Source of the DNA: Sphingobacteriales bacterium
GTDB lineage: Bacteria; Bacteroidota; Bacteroidia; Chitinophagales; JADJOU01
Direction of reading: 5' to 3'
Assembly (NCBI GenBank): GCA_021297855.1
Contig: JAJTHM010000022.1
Location: 1 to 63,473 of the forward strand
Length of the DNA: 63,473 nucleotides
The notes below the pieces were generated by a model. It did not search any database. It was not told where the DNA came from and saw nothing but the letters and a program-made list of their open reading frames with translations. Both the position numbers and the translations under genes were made by a program. This document shows, one piece after another, positions 46,943 through 55,588 of this stretch (its first letter is position 1; each line of letters starts with the position of its first letter).

Positions 46943-47692
46943 ATGTTTATTTTAGATGCTTTAGAAGGATTTGGAAAATATATAAGCATGTTAGGATCTA
47001 TCGTTGCTAAGCCAGAAAAACTTTCAATGTACTGGCGTGAAACTATGCGACAAATGTATGATATCGGGGTAGGTTCTTTTTGGATAATAGCTATTGTAGG
47101 CTTGTTTATAGGAGGTGTTACAGCTGTTCAGTTTAGTAATAAATTGCTTACATTCGGTTTTGTCCCTATGTGGTGGATGGGCAGTATGACGCGGGATAGT
47201 ATGTTTTTAGAACTAGCACCTACCATATCCGCATTATTATTGGCAGGGAAAATTGGGTCCAATATAGCCACAGAATTAGGAACCATGCGTATTACAGAAC
47301 AGATAGATGCTATGGATATTATGGGGGTCAATACGCGAGCTTTTTTATTAGGACCAAAAATTCTTGGTTCCTTACTCATAGTGCCAATATTGGTAATTGT
47401 TGCCTGTCTTCTCGGCACATTAGGTGGCGCTTTGGCTGGGGAACTTGGAGGATTTTATACTTGGGAAGAATATAAATATGGTTTACAAGATGATTTTCAG
47501 CCTCAATATGTAAGATTGATGTTTATCAAATCTTATGTGTTTCCTTTTTTAATTACTTCCATAGCCTGCTATAAAGGTTTTTATGTCAAAGGAGGTTCAT
47601 TAGAACTAGGCAAGGCTAGTACAGATGCTGTGGTCTATAGTTCTATAGCTGTGGTCATAGCCAATTTTGTCGTCGCCTTTTTATTTTTATGA
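46943..47692 (+). CDS. mlaE: MlaE-type lipid ABC transporter permease
   Basis: A 249-residue inner-membrane permease of the MlaE/YrbE family (outer-membrane lipid asymmetry or mce-type lipid transport). Five to six hydrophobic segments are visible. The family core LAPTISALLLAGKIGSNIAT (about 92-111) and the following MRITEQIDAMDIMGVN are clear. Its TGA at 47690-47692 is 4 bp before the ATP-binding partner. No MCE substrate-binding gene is adjacent; it would be elsewhere. Confidence 0.93.
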   Translation: MFILDALEGFGKYISMLGSIVAKPEKLSMYWRETMRQMYDIGVGSFWIIAIVGLFIGGVTAVQFSNKLLTFGFVPMWWMGSMTRDSMFLELAPTISALLLAGKIGSNIATELGTMRITEQIDAMDIMGVNTRAFLLGPKILGSLLIVPILVIVACLLGTLGGALAGELGGFYTWEEYKYGLQDDFQPQYVRLMFIKSYVFPFLITSIACYKGFYVKGGSLELGKASTDAVVYSSIAVVIANFVVAFLFL

Positions 47693-47696
47693 TTGT

Positions 47697-48461
47697 ATGA
47701 TAGTCACACAAGATATAAGAAAGAGTTTTGGCGAACAACAAATTTTAAAAGGTATTAATACCTCGTTCCATCCCGGACAATGCAATATGATTATTGGCAA
47801 GAGTGGATCAGGTAAAACCGTTTTCATGAACTGTATCGTTGGTTTAGTCATTCCCGAAGAAGGCTCTATTCTTCTCAATGATCGCAATATAGTTCCTATG
47901 AATCAGAAAGAAAAGTCTGTATTGCGCAAAGAAATGGGAATGCTCTTTCAAAAAAATGCACTTTTCGATTCTATGACAGTAGAGGAGAACGTGCGCTTTC
48001 CCTTAGATATGTTTACAAATATGACTATGTCAGAAAAGAGTGAACGTGTCAATTTCTGCCTTCAACGTGTCAATTTGCCTAGTGCTAATCATAAGTTTCC
48101 TTCTGAACTCTCGGGAGGCATGATGAAACGCGTAGCTCTAGCCAGAGCTATGGTGCTCAATCCTAAATATTTATTCTGTGACGAACCAAATTCTGGATTA
48201 GATCCACAAACAGCATTGGTTATCGATGAGCTGATTCAAGAGATTACAAGAGAATATCAGATTACTACAGTCATCAATACCCATGATATGAATTCAGTAA
48301 TTGGTATCGGGGATAAGATTATCTATCTCTATGAAGGGGAAAAAAATTGGGAAGGTTCTAACAAAGAAATCTTACATACGGAAAATGAAAAACTTAACGA
48401 CTTTATTTTCGCCTCTGAGTTTTTAAAAGAAATCCGAAAATTGAACAATCGTACAATATAG
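47697..48461 (+). CDS. mlaF: MlaF-type lipid ABC transporter ATP-binding protein
   Basis: The ATPase partner of the preceding permease, about 254 residues from the ATG at 47697 (MIVTQDIRKSF). The frame is open from 47667, but that start lies inside the permease gene. Walker A is GKSGSGKTVF, the Q-loop is MGMLFQKNALFDSM, the signature is LSGGMMKR, and Walker B is YLFCDEPNSGLDP, all in the usual order. It probably energises retrograde phospholipid transport together with MlaE and an MCE protein. Confidence 0.93.
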   Translation: MIVTQDIRKSFGEQQILKGINTSFHPGQCNMIIGKSGSGKTVFMNCIVGLVIPEEGSILLNDRNIVPMNQKEKSVLRKEMGMLFQKNALFDSMTVEENVRFPLDMFTNMTMSEKSERVNFCLQRVNLPSANHKFPSELSGGMMKRVALARAMVLNPKYLFCDEPNSGLDPQTALVIDELIQEITREYQITTVINTHDMNSVIGIGDKIIYLYEGEKNWEGSNKEILHTENEKLNDFIFASEFLKEIRKLNNRTI

Positions 48462-48648
48462 GGTGCTTTTTCTCTAGCATCTATTTCCTCCAAAGTAATA
48501 GATTGAAATATAAATCAACCCCAAGGCCAGGTATAACTATAGCATCTATTCTAATCAATTATGCAAAGTTTCTTCTTACAGATAATGAGGCTTTTATATA
48601 TTTGCTTTTATCTTGAACTTGATTTATTAGTTAATTATCATTCTAGGC

Positions 48649-49707
48649 ATGCGACTTGTTTTGACAATAATGACGTTATTTTTTTTACATATTGATTCCA
48701 AATCACAGGAGTCAAAAAATGTCAATGTCAAGGAAATTCAAGACGAGATCAAACAAGTTAAAAAAGAAATCAAGGAACGTGAGGTTTATGTTAAAACTTT
48801 AATGAAGAAGTTGGATACTATGCCAATTAAAAAATCACCATGGGTGTACAAAGGCAATTTTAATATTGTGCTCAGTGAGGTGTTGCGTGGAGATTGGGCA
48901 GCAGGGGGGTTAAGCAATTATACCGTTCAGGTAGTCGGTCACTTAGAACAAGATCTACGTCTAAAAAAACACGAATGGGACAATAATTTTGATGTCAGGC
49001 TCGGATTTGTTAAAAATTTTGATGCAGTTTCTGGTACCTCCAGACCTATAATTAAGACGATGGATTTATTACAAATCAGTACTAAGTACCTTTATCATTT
49101 GAAAAATGATAAATTTTCAGTTGGATTAGAATCGGTTTTCATTTCCCAATTTACTAAAACCTATGATTTTAATACTGGCACCTATCTTTTTTCTGATTTT
49201 CTCTCTCCAGGCATTTTGGACCTATCTCCCGGTTTTGAATATGACCCCTATCCATTTTTAAAAATTTTCATCTCACCATTGAATTCCAGATTAAAGTTTG
49301 TAATAAATGATGAAATCATTAATAGGCCTAGCTTGTTAGCTAATCGCTATGGGCATGCAGTAGGAGAAGAGTTTACCTACGAATTAGGTTCAAAGATAGA
49401 TGCTGTATTTGAAAAGGAAATGATTAAAGGTATAACCTTAAGATCAAGATTACAACTAACAAATAGTTGGGGAAGACCTAGTTATGTTATAGATAGGCTA
49501 TATACTTCTAGAACCAATATAGACGTAAACTGCCAGACAGATCTATTTTTTAAGATATACAAATCCATCACTATAAACTTAGGATTTTTCACCATTTTTG
49601 ACGATGACAACAGATTCCCAAATGTAGACAATCCCGATCCAGATGGAAAGAAAGCAGTATGGCAAATAAGACAAAACATATCCTTGGGATTTGCATTAGG
49701 ATTTTAA
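48649..49707 (+). CDS. DUF3078 outer-membrane protein
   Basis: A 352-residue exported protein with a signal peptide ending near SKSQ (about 19). A short charged helical segment (25-55) is followed by beta-barrel-like strands with WAAGGLSNY (about 84-92), the hallmark of DUF3078, and a terminal Phe (LGFALGF), as for outer-membrane proteins. The function of the family is unknown. TATATTTG at 48597-48604 is a possible -7 element 44 bp before the start; the rest of 48462-48648 is non-coding. Confidence 0.85.
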   Translation: MRLVLTIMTLFFLHIDSKSQESKNVNVKEIQDEIKQVKKEIKEREVYVKTLMKKLDTMPIKKSPWVYKGNFNIVLSEVLRGDWAAGGLSNYTVQVVGHLEQDLRLKKHEWDNNFDVRLGFVKNFDAVSGTSRPIIKTMDLLQISTKYLYHLKNDKFSVGLESVFISQFTKTYDFNTGTYLFSDFLSPGILDLSPGFEYDPYPFLKIFISPLNSRLKFVINDEIINRPSLLANRYGHAVGEEFTYELGSKIDAVFEKEMIKGITLRSRLQLTNSWGRPSYVIDRLYTSRTNIDVNCQTDLFFKIYKSITINLGFFTIFDDDNRFPNVDNPDPDGKKAVWQIRQNISLGFALGF

Positions 49708-49733
49708 GACAAAAAATAGGCAGTGATTTCATA

Positions 49734-49772
49734 TCAAAAAAAAGGTCGCTTTTCGAACCGAAAAACGACCTT
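49734..49772 (-). terminator. Rho-independent terminator for the small secreted-protein gene
   Basis: AAGGTCG (49742-49748) pairs with CGACCTT (49766-49772), and TTTTCG (49750-49755) with CGAAAA (49759-49764) around a 3-base loop. Read on the minus strand the stem runs into about nine T residues, so it mainly serves the gene at 49821-50210. It could also stop plus-strand transcripts from 49707. Confidence 0.8.
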
Positions 49773-49820
49773 CAACTGAAAAATAATAAGCACCACATAA
49801 TGCTTAGTTTACTAAAATCC

Positions 49821-50210
49821 CTATTCTACTATGGTAGGCGATACCTCAACTGACTTTGTATTATCATCTACTGGATTCTCTTTTGGAGTAGGGTTTTTAT
49901 CCTCTGAAACTGGATGGCGAGCTGGTGCACCATTGACCACATCTCCTGATGGTGCAACTGCAGTAGGTTCTACAACTGTAGTTGTCGTTCCTCCAAGATG
50001 AGTATCAGGAGCACCATTGACTACATCTCCTGATTGTTCCACTCTAGTCACTTCTGCCTCATTCGTATTTGAATTGTTGGTATTAGGATCTACAACCACA
50101 GTAGGTGGAGGAGTTGGAACTTTAAGTTCTTCTTGAGTTGGCGTTGGCGCAGTTTGACTGTAAACACTCAGACTGGATAATAAAATTGCTGTAAATAATA
50201 GTTTTTTCAT
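49821..50210 (-). CDS. Small secreted proline/threonine-rich protein with internal repeat
   Basis: A 129-residue protein with a clear signal peptide (MKKLLFTAILLSSLSVYSQ). The mature part is low-complexity (Pro, Thr, Val, Asn) and probably disordered. The unit SGDVVNGAP occurs twice (about residues 60-68 and 92-100), separated by TTTTVVEPTAV. No domain is recognised. It might be a surface or matrix-associated peptide. It is convergent with the DUF3078 gene; 50211-50421 separates it from the response regulator. Confidence 0.75.
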   Translation of the reverse strand: MKKLLFTAILLSSLSVYSQTAPTPTQEELKVPTPPPTVVVDPNTNNSNTNEAEVTRVEQSGDVVNGAPDTHLGGTTTTVVEPTAVAPSGDVVNGAPARHPVSEDKNPTPKENPVDDNTKSVEVSPTIVE

Positions 50211-50387
50211 TTTTTTTAATTTAAGTTTAGTTGTCTACTCTAATCAGTTTTCGACTACCCTGTTGTAAATTTGTTGGTACAAATATATATTATAATTTTG
50301 ATAAACGCGCAGCACTTTTGTGCAGATTATTGAAATATTGCTTAAAAAAAATTAAAATTAAAGTATATTTAGTTTTTATTTATATAA

Positions 50388-50417
50388 TTTTGGTCAAGAA
50401 TAGTTTCGGTAAATTTG
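50388..50417 (+). promoter_or_regulatory. Bacteroidota-type promoter for the response regulator
   Basis: TTTTG (50388-50392) and TAAATTTG (50410-50417) are 17 bp apart, fitting the -33 TTTG and -7 TAnnTTTG pattern. The -7 box is only 4 bp before the ATG at 50422, so the transcript is probably leaderless or has a very short leader. Confidence 0.7.
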
Positions 50418-50421
50418 CCAT

Positions 50422-51051
50422 ATGCACATTAAAATAGCTCTCATAGAGGATAGTGCGAGTTTTTCTAGTAGATTAGAAGAACTTCTTGTGTCTGAACCTC
50501 AAATAACCTGTGAGCATATTCTAGATAAAAGCCAACTATCTTTGGCAAAGTTGCCCAACATTGATGGAGTGAATTTGGTCTTAATAGATTTGGAATTATC
50601 AGATTATGAAAGCATTAACTTGCTTTCAAAGCTTAAAAAACAATTCCCTGGTCTCACTTACTTAATGTTGATGCATTTTGATTCAGATGAAAAACTATTT
50701 GATACGTTAAAATCTGGTGCAGATGGCTATATACTCAAACAAGATCATCCAGAATTAATCATTGAGAATATTCGTGGGGCTGTCAATGGCAGAGCTCCTA
50801 TGAGTATGCCTATTGCTAAGAAAGTTTTAAATTTCTTTCATAAAGCTCATGAGAATATGACGATGCTTTCCCCGCTTTCTGATAAGGAAACGGAAATCCT
50901 TAGTTTGTTATCAACAGGATTGCTCTATAAAGAAATCGCAATCACAATGGATATGAGTATAGATAGCATAAAAAAACATTGTGGAAGTATATATAAAAAG
51001 CTTCATGTGCATAATCGCACGGAAGCGATTAATCGTTTTTTGGATAGATAA
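50422..51051 (+). CDS. NarL/FixJ-type response regulator
   Basis: A 209-residue transcriptional regulator. The receiver domain (1-120) has an acidic pocket (Glu9, Asp10), the phospho-acceptor at LVLIDLELS (Asp56), and a Lys at YILKQDHP. The LuxR-type HTH (about 146-209) contains LSDKETEILSLLSTGLLYKEIA and DSIKKHCGSIYKKLHV. No partner histidine kinase is adjacent, so it is an orphan here. Its last 23 bp overlap the convergent end of the K+ channel gene. Confidence 0.94.
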   Translation: MHIKIALIEDSASFSSRLEELLVSEPQITCEHILDKSQLSLAKLPNIDGVNLVLIDLELSDYESINLLSKLKKQFPGLTYLMLMHFDSDEKLFDTLKSGADGYILKQDHPELIIENIRGAVNGRAPMSMPIAKKVLNFFHKAHENMTMLSPLSDKETEILSLLSTGLLYKEIAITMDMSIDSIKKHCGSIYKKLHVHNRTEAINRFLDR

Positions 51052-51721
51052 ATATATCGTCCGATTTTTCCTTCTCCAAGTTATCACTGATGAAAAGGGA
51101 AGCAATATAACCAGTAAAGGTTCCGAATAAACCTACCCCAGTAGTCATGAGCAGAATAGCTACAAATCTACCCTCGGTAGTTATAGGATATCTATCGCCG
51201 AAGCCTACGGTAGTTATAGTGCAGTAAGACCACCACAAGGCATCCTCTGCTGTTTTTATATTGCAGTTTGGTTGATCCTCCACATGAAGTACTGAAATGG
51301 ACGAAAATATGATCATCAATACAGCCAAAATGGCAGCGGACGAAAATGCCCCTTGCGCTTTTTTACGAAAAATATACTGGTATAAAATTCGAATAGATCG
51401 GAAAGCCCTTAATATTCGGATAATTTTAATGATTCGCATCATTCTACCGACTCTCAGATAATCTATCATGGGTATGCAGGATATGAGATCAATCCAGCCC
51501 CATTTCATATAATCTAATTTATTTTTTGCATTTCGATAACTGCGAATAAAATCTATAAAAAAAATCACACAAATCATATAATCAATATAATGTATAAGCT
51601 TTTCCTCTTCTGGCCTCAGTTCCCAAAAAGTGGTCACACACAAAGAGCCTATCACATATATAGATAGAAATAATATGAGGATTTGAAAAAAAGATGTTTT
51701 TTCGCCTTGATTAATATGCAT
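51029..51721 (-). CDS. Voltage-gated-type K+ channel protein
   Basis: A 230-residue inner-membrane protein of the 6-TM potassium channel layout. An S4-like segment rich in regularly spaced Arg (LRVGRMMRIIKIIRILRAF, about 89-107) suggests voltage sensing. The pore loop has the selectivity filter TTVGFGDRYP (170-179) typical of K+ channels. The last helix (about 190-212) and a short cytoplasmic tail follow. The 3' end overlaps that of the convergent response regulator by 23 bp. Confidence 0.92.
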   Translation of the reverse strand: MHINQGEKTSFFQILILFLSIYVIGSLCVTTFWELRPEEEKLIHYIDYMICVIFFIDFIRSYRNAKNKLDYMKWGWIDLISCIPMIDYLRVGRMMRIIKIIRILRAFRSIRILYQYIFRKKAQGAFSSAAILAVLMIIFSSISVLHVEDQPNCNIKTAEDALWWSYCTITTVGFGDRYPITTEGRFVAILLMTTGVGLFGTFTGYIASLFISDNLEKEKSDDIFIYPKND

Positions 51722-51753
51722 GTGTTTCCATTTTTTAGTCCTGATTATAAGAT

Positions 51754-54372
51754 TTAGCCCTCTTCATTCTCTTTATCTAAATACTCTTGAACTACATCGA
51801 TAGCATTGGTTATCACATCGCTTAGAGCTGTGATGAAATAACCCTCTTCTGCCATATTCATAGCGTGTTTGAGTGCTTCCACCTCTTTGGGAATTATTTC
51901 ATAGGAGACTTCTCTTCCAGAGGCTTTTAGTCCATCAAGTAATAAACCATTGATGTTTTCTTCCGTGCGACCTCTTAAGTGTTTTTCTTGTCGTATGATA
52001 ATATGGTCAAACATACGCCCAGCAATTTCCGCGCAGTCTCTTATATCCTCATCACGTCGATCCCCTACACCAGCTATAATACCTATTTTTTTCTTGGCCT
52101 CGATAGTAGCAAGGAATTCCTCGATTCCGATATAGCCCGTCGGGTTGTGTGCGAAGTCAATCATTACTTTGAATTTTTTGAATTCAAAAATATTCATGCG
52201 CCCTGGAGTCTGAGCAGCACCTGGTAGGAAAGTCTTCAAAGATAGACTGATGTCATCCGTTTTAAAGCCATAGAGATAACTCGCTAGTGAAGCGGCGAGC
52301 ACGTTGGCTATCATATATTTCGCCTTACCACCAAACGTCAAAGGAACATGTGCCGCTTTTTCAATACGTATTTTCCACTCGCCTTTTTTGATAGTGATAA
52401 AGCCATTTTCATAGACGGCTAGTATTTTATTCTGCTTAGAAAGTTTTCTCGCCTCTGGTGAATTTTCGTCCAAAGAAAAATAAGCCACTTGACATTCTAG
52501 GTCTTTTGCCATTTTCATACAGTTTTCATCATCAGCGTTGAGTATAGCCCAGCCATCTTTCTTGACACTTCGAACAACTACAGACTTCACTCTAGCTAGG
52601 TCTTCTATCGTATCGATATCACTGATGCCGAGGTGATCCCCTTGTAAATTGGTTATGATTCCGATGTCACATCTATTAAAGCCTAGCCCTGAACGTAAAA
52701 TGCCGCCTCGAGCAGTTTCCAAAACTGCGAACTCGACACTCGGGTCTTTTAAAATATATTCAGCGGAAAGCGGTCCTGTCGTATCGCCTTTTTCCATCAT
52801 GTGATTTTGAATATAAATTCCGTCCGATGTGGTGAATCCTACTTTAAAACCATTATTTTTTACTATGTGAGCTATGAGCCTTGTAGTAGTCGTTTTACCG
52901 TTAGTGCCAGTGATGGCTATTATCGGGACACGACTTGGTTTCCCCAGAGGGTAGAGCATATCCATCACTGGGGCAGCTACGTTTCTAGGTAAGCCCTCTG
53001 CAGGTGCTAGGTGCATTCTAAAGCCAGGCGCCGCATTTACTTCTAGAATACAACCACCATTTTCTTTGAGAGGATCCGTGAGATTAGGTGCCATAATATC
53101 AATGCCACAAATGTCTAAACCAATAATGCGGGAGATGCGTTCACAAAGGAATATATTTTCTGGGTGCATCATATCAGTGACATCTGTGGAAGTACCTCCT
53201 GTGCTGAGGTTTGCAGTAGATTTGAGATAGACCACTTCCTTCTTTTTAGGGATAGATTCTAGGGTATATCCTTTCTTTGTTAGTAAATCTTCCGAATCCC
53301 TATCGACAGTTATTTCTGTTAATACATTCTCATGTCCATACCCTCTGCGTGGGTCTTTATTCGTTTCCTCAATGAGCTCTTGGATTGTATGGATTCCATC
53401 ACCTATAACATGGGCAGGCTCTCGCTTGGCAGCAGCCACTAGTTTGTTATCTATCACTAAGACTCTGAAATCATATCCGGTGACAAATTTTTCAACAATA
53501 ACCTTGCGACTTATCTTTTTCGCTACTTCTAGCCCTAAAACTGCATCTTCCCATGTTTTTACATTGATGGTGATCCCACGTCCATGATTGCCATCTAATG
53601 GCTTCACTACAAGAGGATAGCCAATTTTTTTAATCGTTTTTTGTAAATCTTCCTCATCTAGGCAAATATCACCATTCGCTACAGGGATAGATGCCATATC
53701 AAGCATACGTTTAGTGGCTTCTTTATCGCAGGCTAAATCTACTGCTATAGAACTTGTTTTACATGTTATAGTCGCTTGAAATCGCATTTGGTTCACCCCA
53801 TAACCCAGCTGCACAAGTGAATTTGTTCCCAATCGAATCCAAGGTATATCCCTAGCTACAGCCTCATCTACTATACTTCCAGTGGATGGACCCAGTCTCA
53901 CCCGTTCCCTTATCTCTCTCATTTTTTGAATATCTGCATCCAAATCATAAGGCTTATCATCTACTAGTGCTTGAGCTAAAGCTACAGATGCTTCTGCAGC
54001 ATAGAGCCCCACATTCTCCTCTAAATAACTAAAAACCACATTATATATCCCTGGTGTTTTAGTGACACGTGTTCGCCCAAACCCAGTATCCATTCCAGCT
54101 AAGGTTTGTATCTCTAAGGCGATATGTTCAATCACATGACCCATCCAGGTTCCTTTATCTACCCGCTGAAAAAAACCACCTCTTATACCTTCAGAGCATC
54201 TATGTTCTATAAGAGAAGGCATTAGGTTTTCAAGTCGCTCTCGAAATCCTTTAATTTTATTTGTAGGCATGAGTTCCATATCTTCTAGGTCTAATCGCAT
54301 TTGAATCAATTTCTTTCTATTGATACTCCATATGTTAGGACCGCGCAATGCTTGAATTTTAAGAATCTTCAT
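51754..54372 (-). CDS. cphA: Cyanophycin synthetase
   Basis: An 872-residue enzyme that builds cyanophycin (multi-L-arginyl-poly-L-aspartate), a nitrogen-storage polymer, using ATP. It has an N-terminal domain (1-160), an ATP-grasp domain (about 215-470; VVKPLDGNHGRGITI, CILEVNAAPGFR), and a C-terminal Mur-ligase-like domain with P-loop ITGTNGKTTTTR (about 488-499) and DFAHNPTGYIGIEEFL. Length matches known CphA1 proteins (about 870-900). The gene is divergent from cyanophycinase and the isoaspartyl peptidase, giving a synthesis-plus-degradation module. Confidence 0.95.
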   Translation of the reverse strand: MKILKIQALRGPNIWSINRKKLIQMRLDLEDMELMPTNKIKGFRERLENLMPSLIEHRCSEGIRGGFFQRVDKGTWMGHVIEHIALEIQTLAGMDTGFGRTRVTKTPGIYNVVFSYLEENVGLYAAEASVALAQALVDDKPYDLDADIQKMREIRERVRLGPSTGSIVDEAVARDIPWIRLGTNSLVQLGYGVNQMRFQATITCKTSSIAVDLACDKEATKRMLDMASIPVANGDICLDEEDLQKTIKKIGYPLVVKPLDGNHGRGITINVKTWEDAVLGLEVAKKISRKVIVEKFVTGYDFRVLVIDNKLVAAAKREPAHVIGDGIHTIQELIEETNKDPRRGYGHENVLTEITVDRDSEDLLTKKGYTLESIPKKKEVVYLKSTANLSTGGTSTDVTDMMHPENIFLCERISRIIGLDICGIDIMAPNLTDPLKENGGCILEVNAAPGFRMHLAPAEGLPRNVAAPVMDMLYPLGKPSRVPIIAITGTNGKTTTTRLIAHIVKNNGFKVGFTTSDGIYIQNHMMEKGDTTGPLSAEYILKDPSVEFAVLETARGGILRSGLGFNRCDIGIITNLQGDHLGISDIDTIEDLARVKSVVVRSVKKDGWAILNADDENCMKMAKDLECQVAYFSLDENSPEARKLSKQNKILAVYENGFITIKKGEWKIRIEKAAHVPLTFGGKAKYMIANVLAASLASYLYGFKTDDISLSLKTFLPGAAQTPGRMNIFEFKKFKVMIDFAHNPTGYIGIEEFLATIEAKKKIGIIAGVGDRRDEDIRDCAEIAGRMFDHIIIRQEKHLRGRTEENINGLLLDGLKASGREVSYEIIPKEVEALKHAMNMAEEGYFITALSDVITNAIDVVQEYLDKENEEG

Positions 54373-54697
54373 ACAGGTTATTTTTATAATTTAATTGTGT
54401 AATGGTAGTTTTTAGTACGCTAAAAATAGAAAAAGATTTAAATAATTGAGATTTTTTTTGCGATTCACCTATACGTTGGCTGATTTAGCTCACTAGAATT
54501 TATCTTAAACATAAAATAATTTATCAATGTCCTTTAGTTAGTGTTTGGTTCGTGGGGACACGAACCATTGTAGTTCGCCATGCTGCGTGTCTCACGAAGT
54601 ATTCGTATTTCGTATCTAAACGACATTAAATAATATATAAACATAATGGGGAAAAGTATTTGTTAATAAATTATTATGAGACTCTAAATTTGCAGGT
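54373..54697. promoter_or_regulatory. Divergent intergenic region cphA/cphB with hairpin
   Basis: 325 bp with no gene. TAAATTTG at 54685-54692 fits the -7 consensus 5 bp before the cphB ATG. A perfect 9-bp stem, TGGTTCGTG (54546-54554) with CACGAACCA (54559-54567) around GGGA, lies mid-way. It may be an operator, a mobile-repeat relic or an attenuator. A further copy-like stretch, TCTCACGAA near 54591, follows. No clear promoter is seen for cphA. Confidence 0.6.
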
Positions 54698-55579
54698 ATG
54701 ATAAAAGGAAAATTGGTTGTAATTGGGGGTGCAGTGGATAAAGGAAGCTTCACGGAGATAGATTTTGATGACAACGTTGAAAAAAATTTAAATTTCTTTG
54801 AAAAGGGCATATTGAGACGAATCATAGATGAATCTTCCCTTAAAGAGCTTTCCATTATTGAGATTATAACCACTGCATCAAAGATACCAAAAACGGTCGG
54901 GCCAGAATATAAAAGAGCATTCGAATTTCTAGGATGTAAGAATGTGAATGTAATGCACATTGAAAATAGAGAAATAGCTAATAGTGAAGAAATCATAGAG
55001 AGATTGACACTATCTAATATTGTCATGTTCACTGGTGGGGACCAATTGCGCTTGACTTCTATACTTGGAGGTACTAAATTTCATGATATTTTATTAGACA
55101 AATATCAGAATGAAGATTTTGTGTATGCGGGTACATCTGCTGGTGCAGCGGCGGCTTCTAACAATATGATTTATCAAGGCTCTAGCCATGAAGCTCTCTT
55201 AAAAGGCGAAGTTAAAATAACAAGTGGTTTAGGTTTAATAAATGATGTCATAATTGATACTCATTTTGTTCAACGCGGTCGCATTGGCAGGTTATTCCAA
55301 GCGGTGGTAGGCAATCCAAAAGTTCTAGGAATAGGACTAGGTGAGGATACAGGTCTTTTAATCACGAACAACAATACACACATGGAAGCCATAGGCTCTG
55401 GACTTGTGATTTTGGTAGATGGCAGAGAAGTCAAAGATACTAATTTAACTTCTGTGGAAATGGGTCAGCCAATTTCTATAAACCACCTTGTTACGCATGT
55501 TATGAGCCAATACGATACATTTGATTTGGAAACTTATAAGATGACAATTAAGTCGTCTAGTTTTGTTTTAGTTCCTTAA
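54698..55579 (+). CDS. cphB: Cyanophycinase
   Basis: A 293-residue serine-type exopeptidase of the S51 (peptidase E-like) family that cuts cyanophycin into beta-Asp-Arg dipeptides. The nucleophile is in YAGTSAGAAA (Ser147). VVIGGAVDKG at the N-terminus and FTGGDQLRL near 110 match cytoplasmic cyanophycinases. No signal peptide is present, so it degrades the cell's own granules. It lies 9 bp before the isoaspartyl peptidase gene, forming an operon. Confidence 0.95.
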   Translation: MIKGKLVVIGGAVDKGSFTEIDFDDNVEKNLNFFEKGILRRIIDESSLKELSIIEIITTASKIPKTVGPEYKRAFEFLGCKNVNVMHIENREIANSEEIIERLTLSNIVMFTGGDQLRLTSILGGTKFHDILLDKYQNEDFVYAGTSAGAAAASNNMIYQGSSHEALLKGEVKITSGLGLINDVIIDTHFVQRGRIGRLFQAVVGNPKVLGIGLGEDTGLLITNNNTHMEAIGSGLVILVDGREVKDTNLTSVEMGQPISINHLVTHVMSQYDTFDLETYKMTIKSSSFVLVP

Positions 55580-55588
55580 TTCATCCCA

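Noticed and set aside
54616-55032. 138-codon minus-strand frame overlapping the start of cphB
   Set aside because: Complement of the cyanophycinase gene; no recognised domain.
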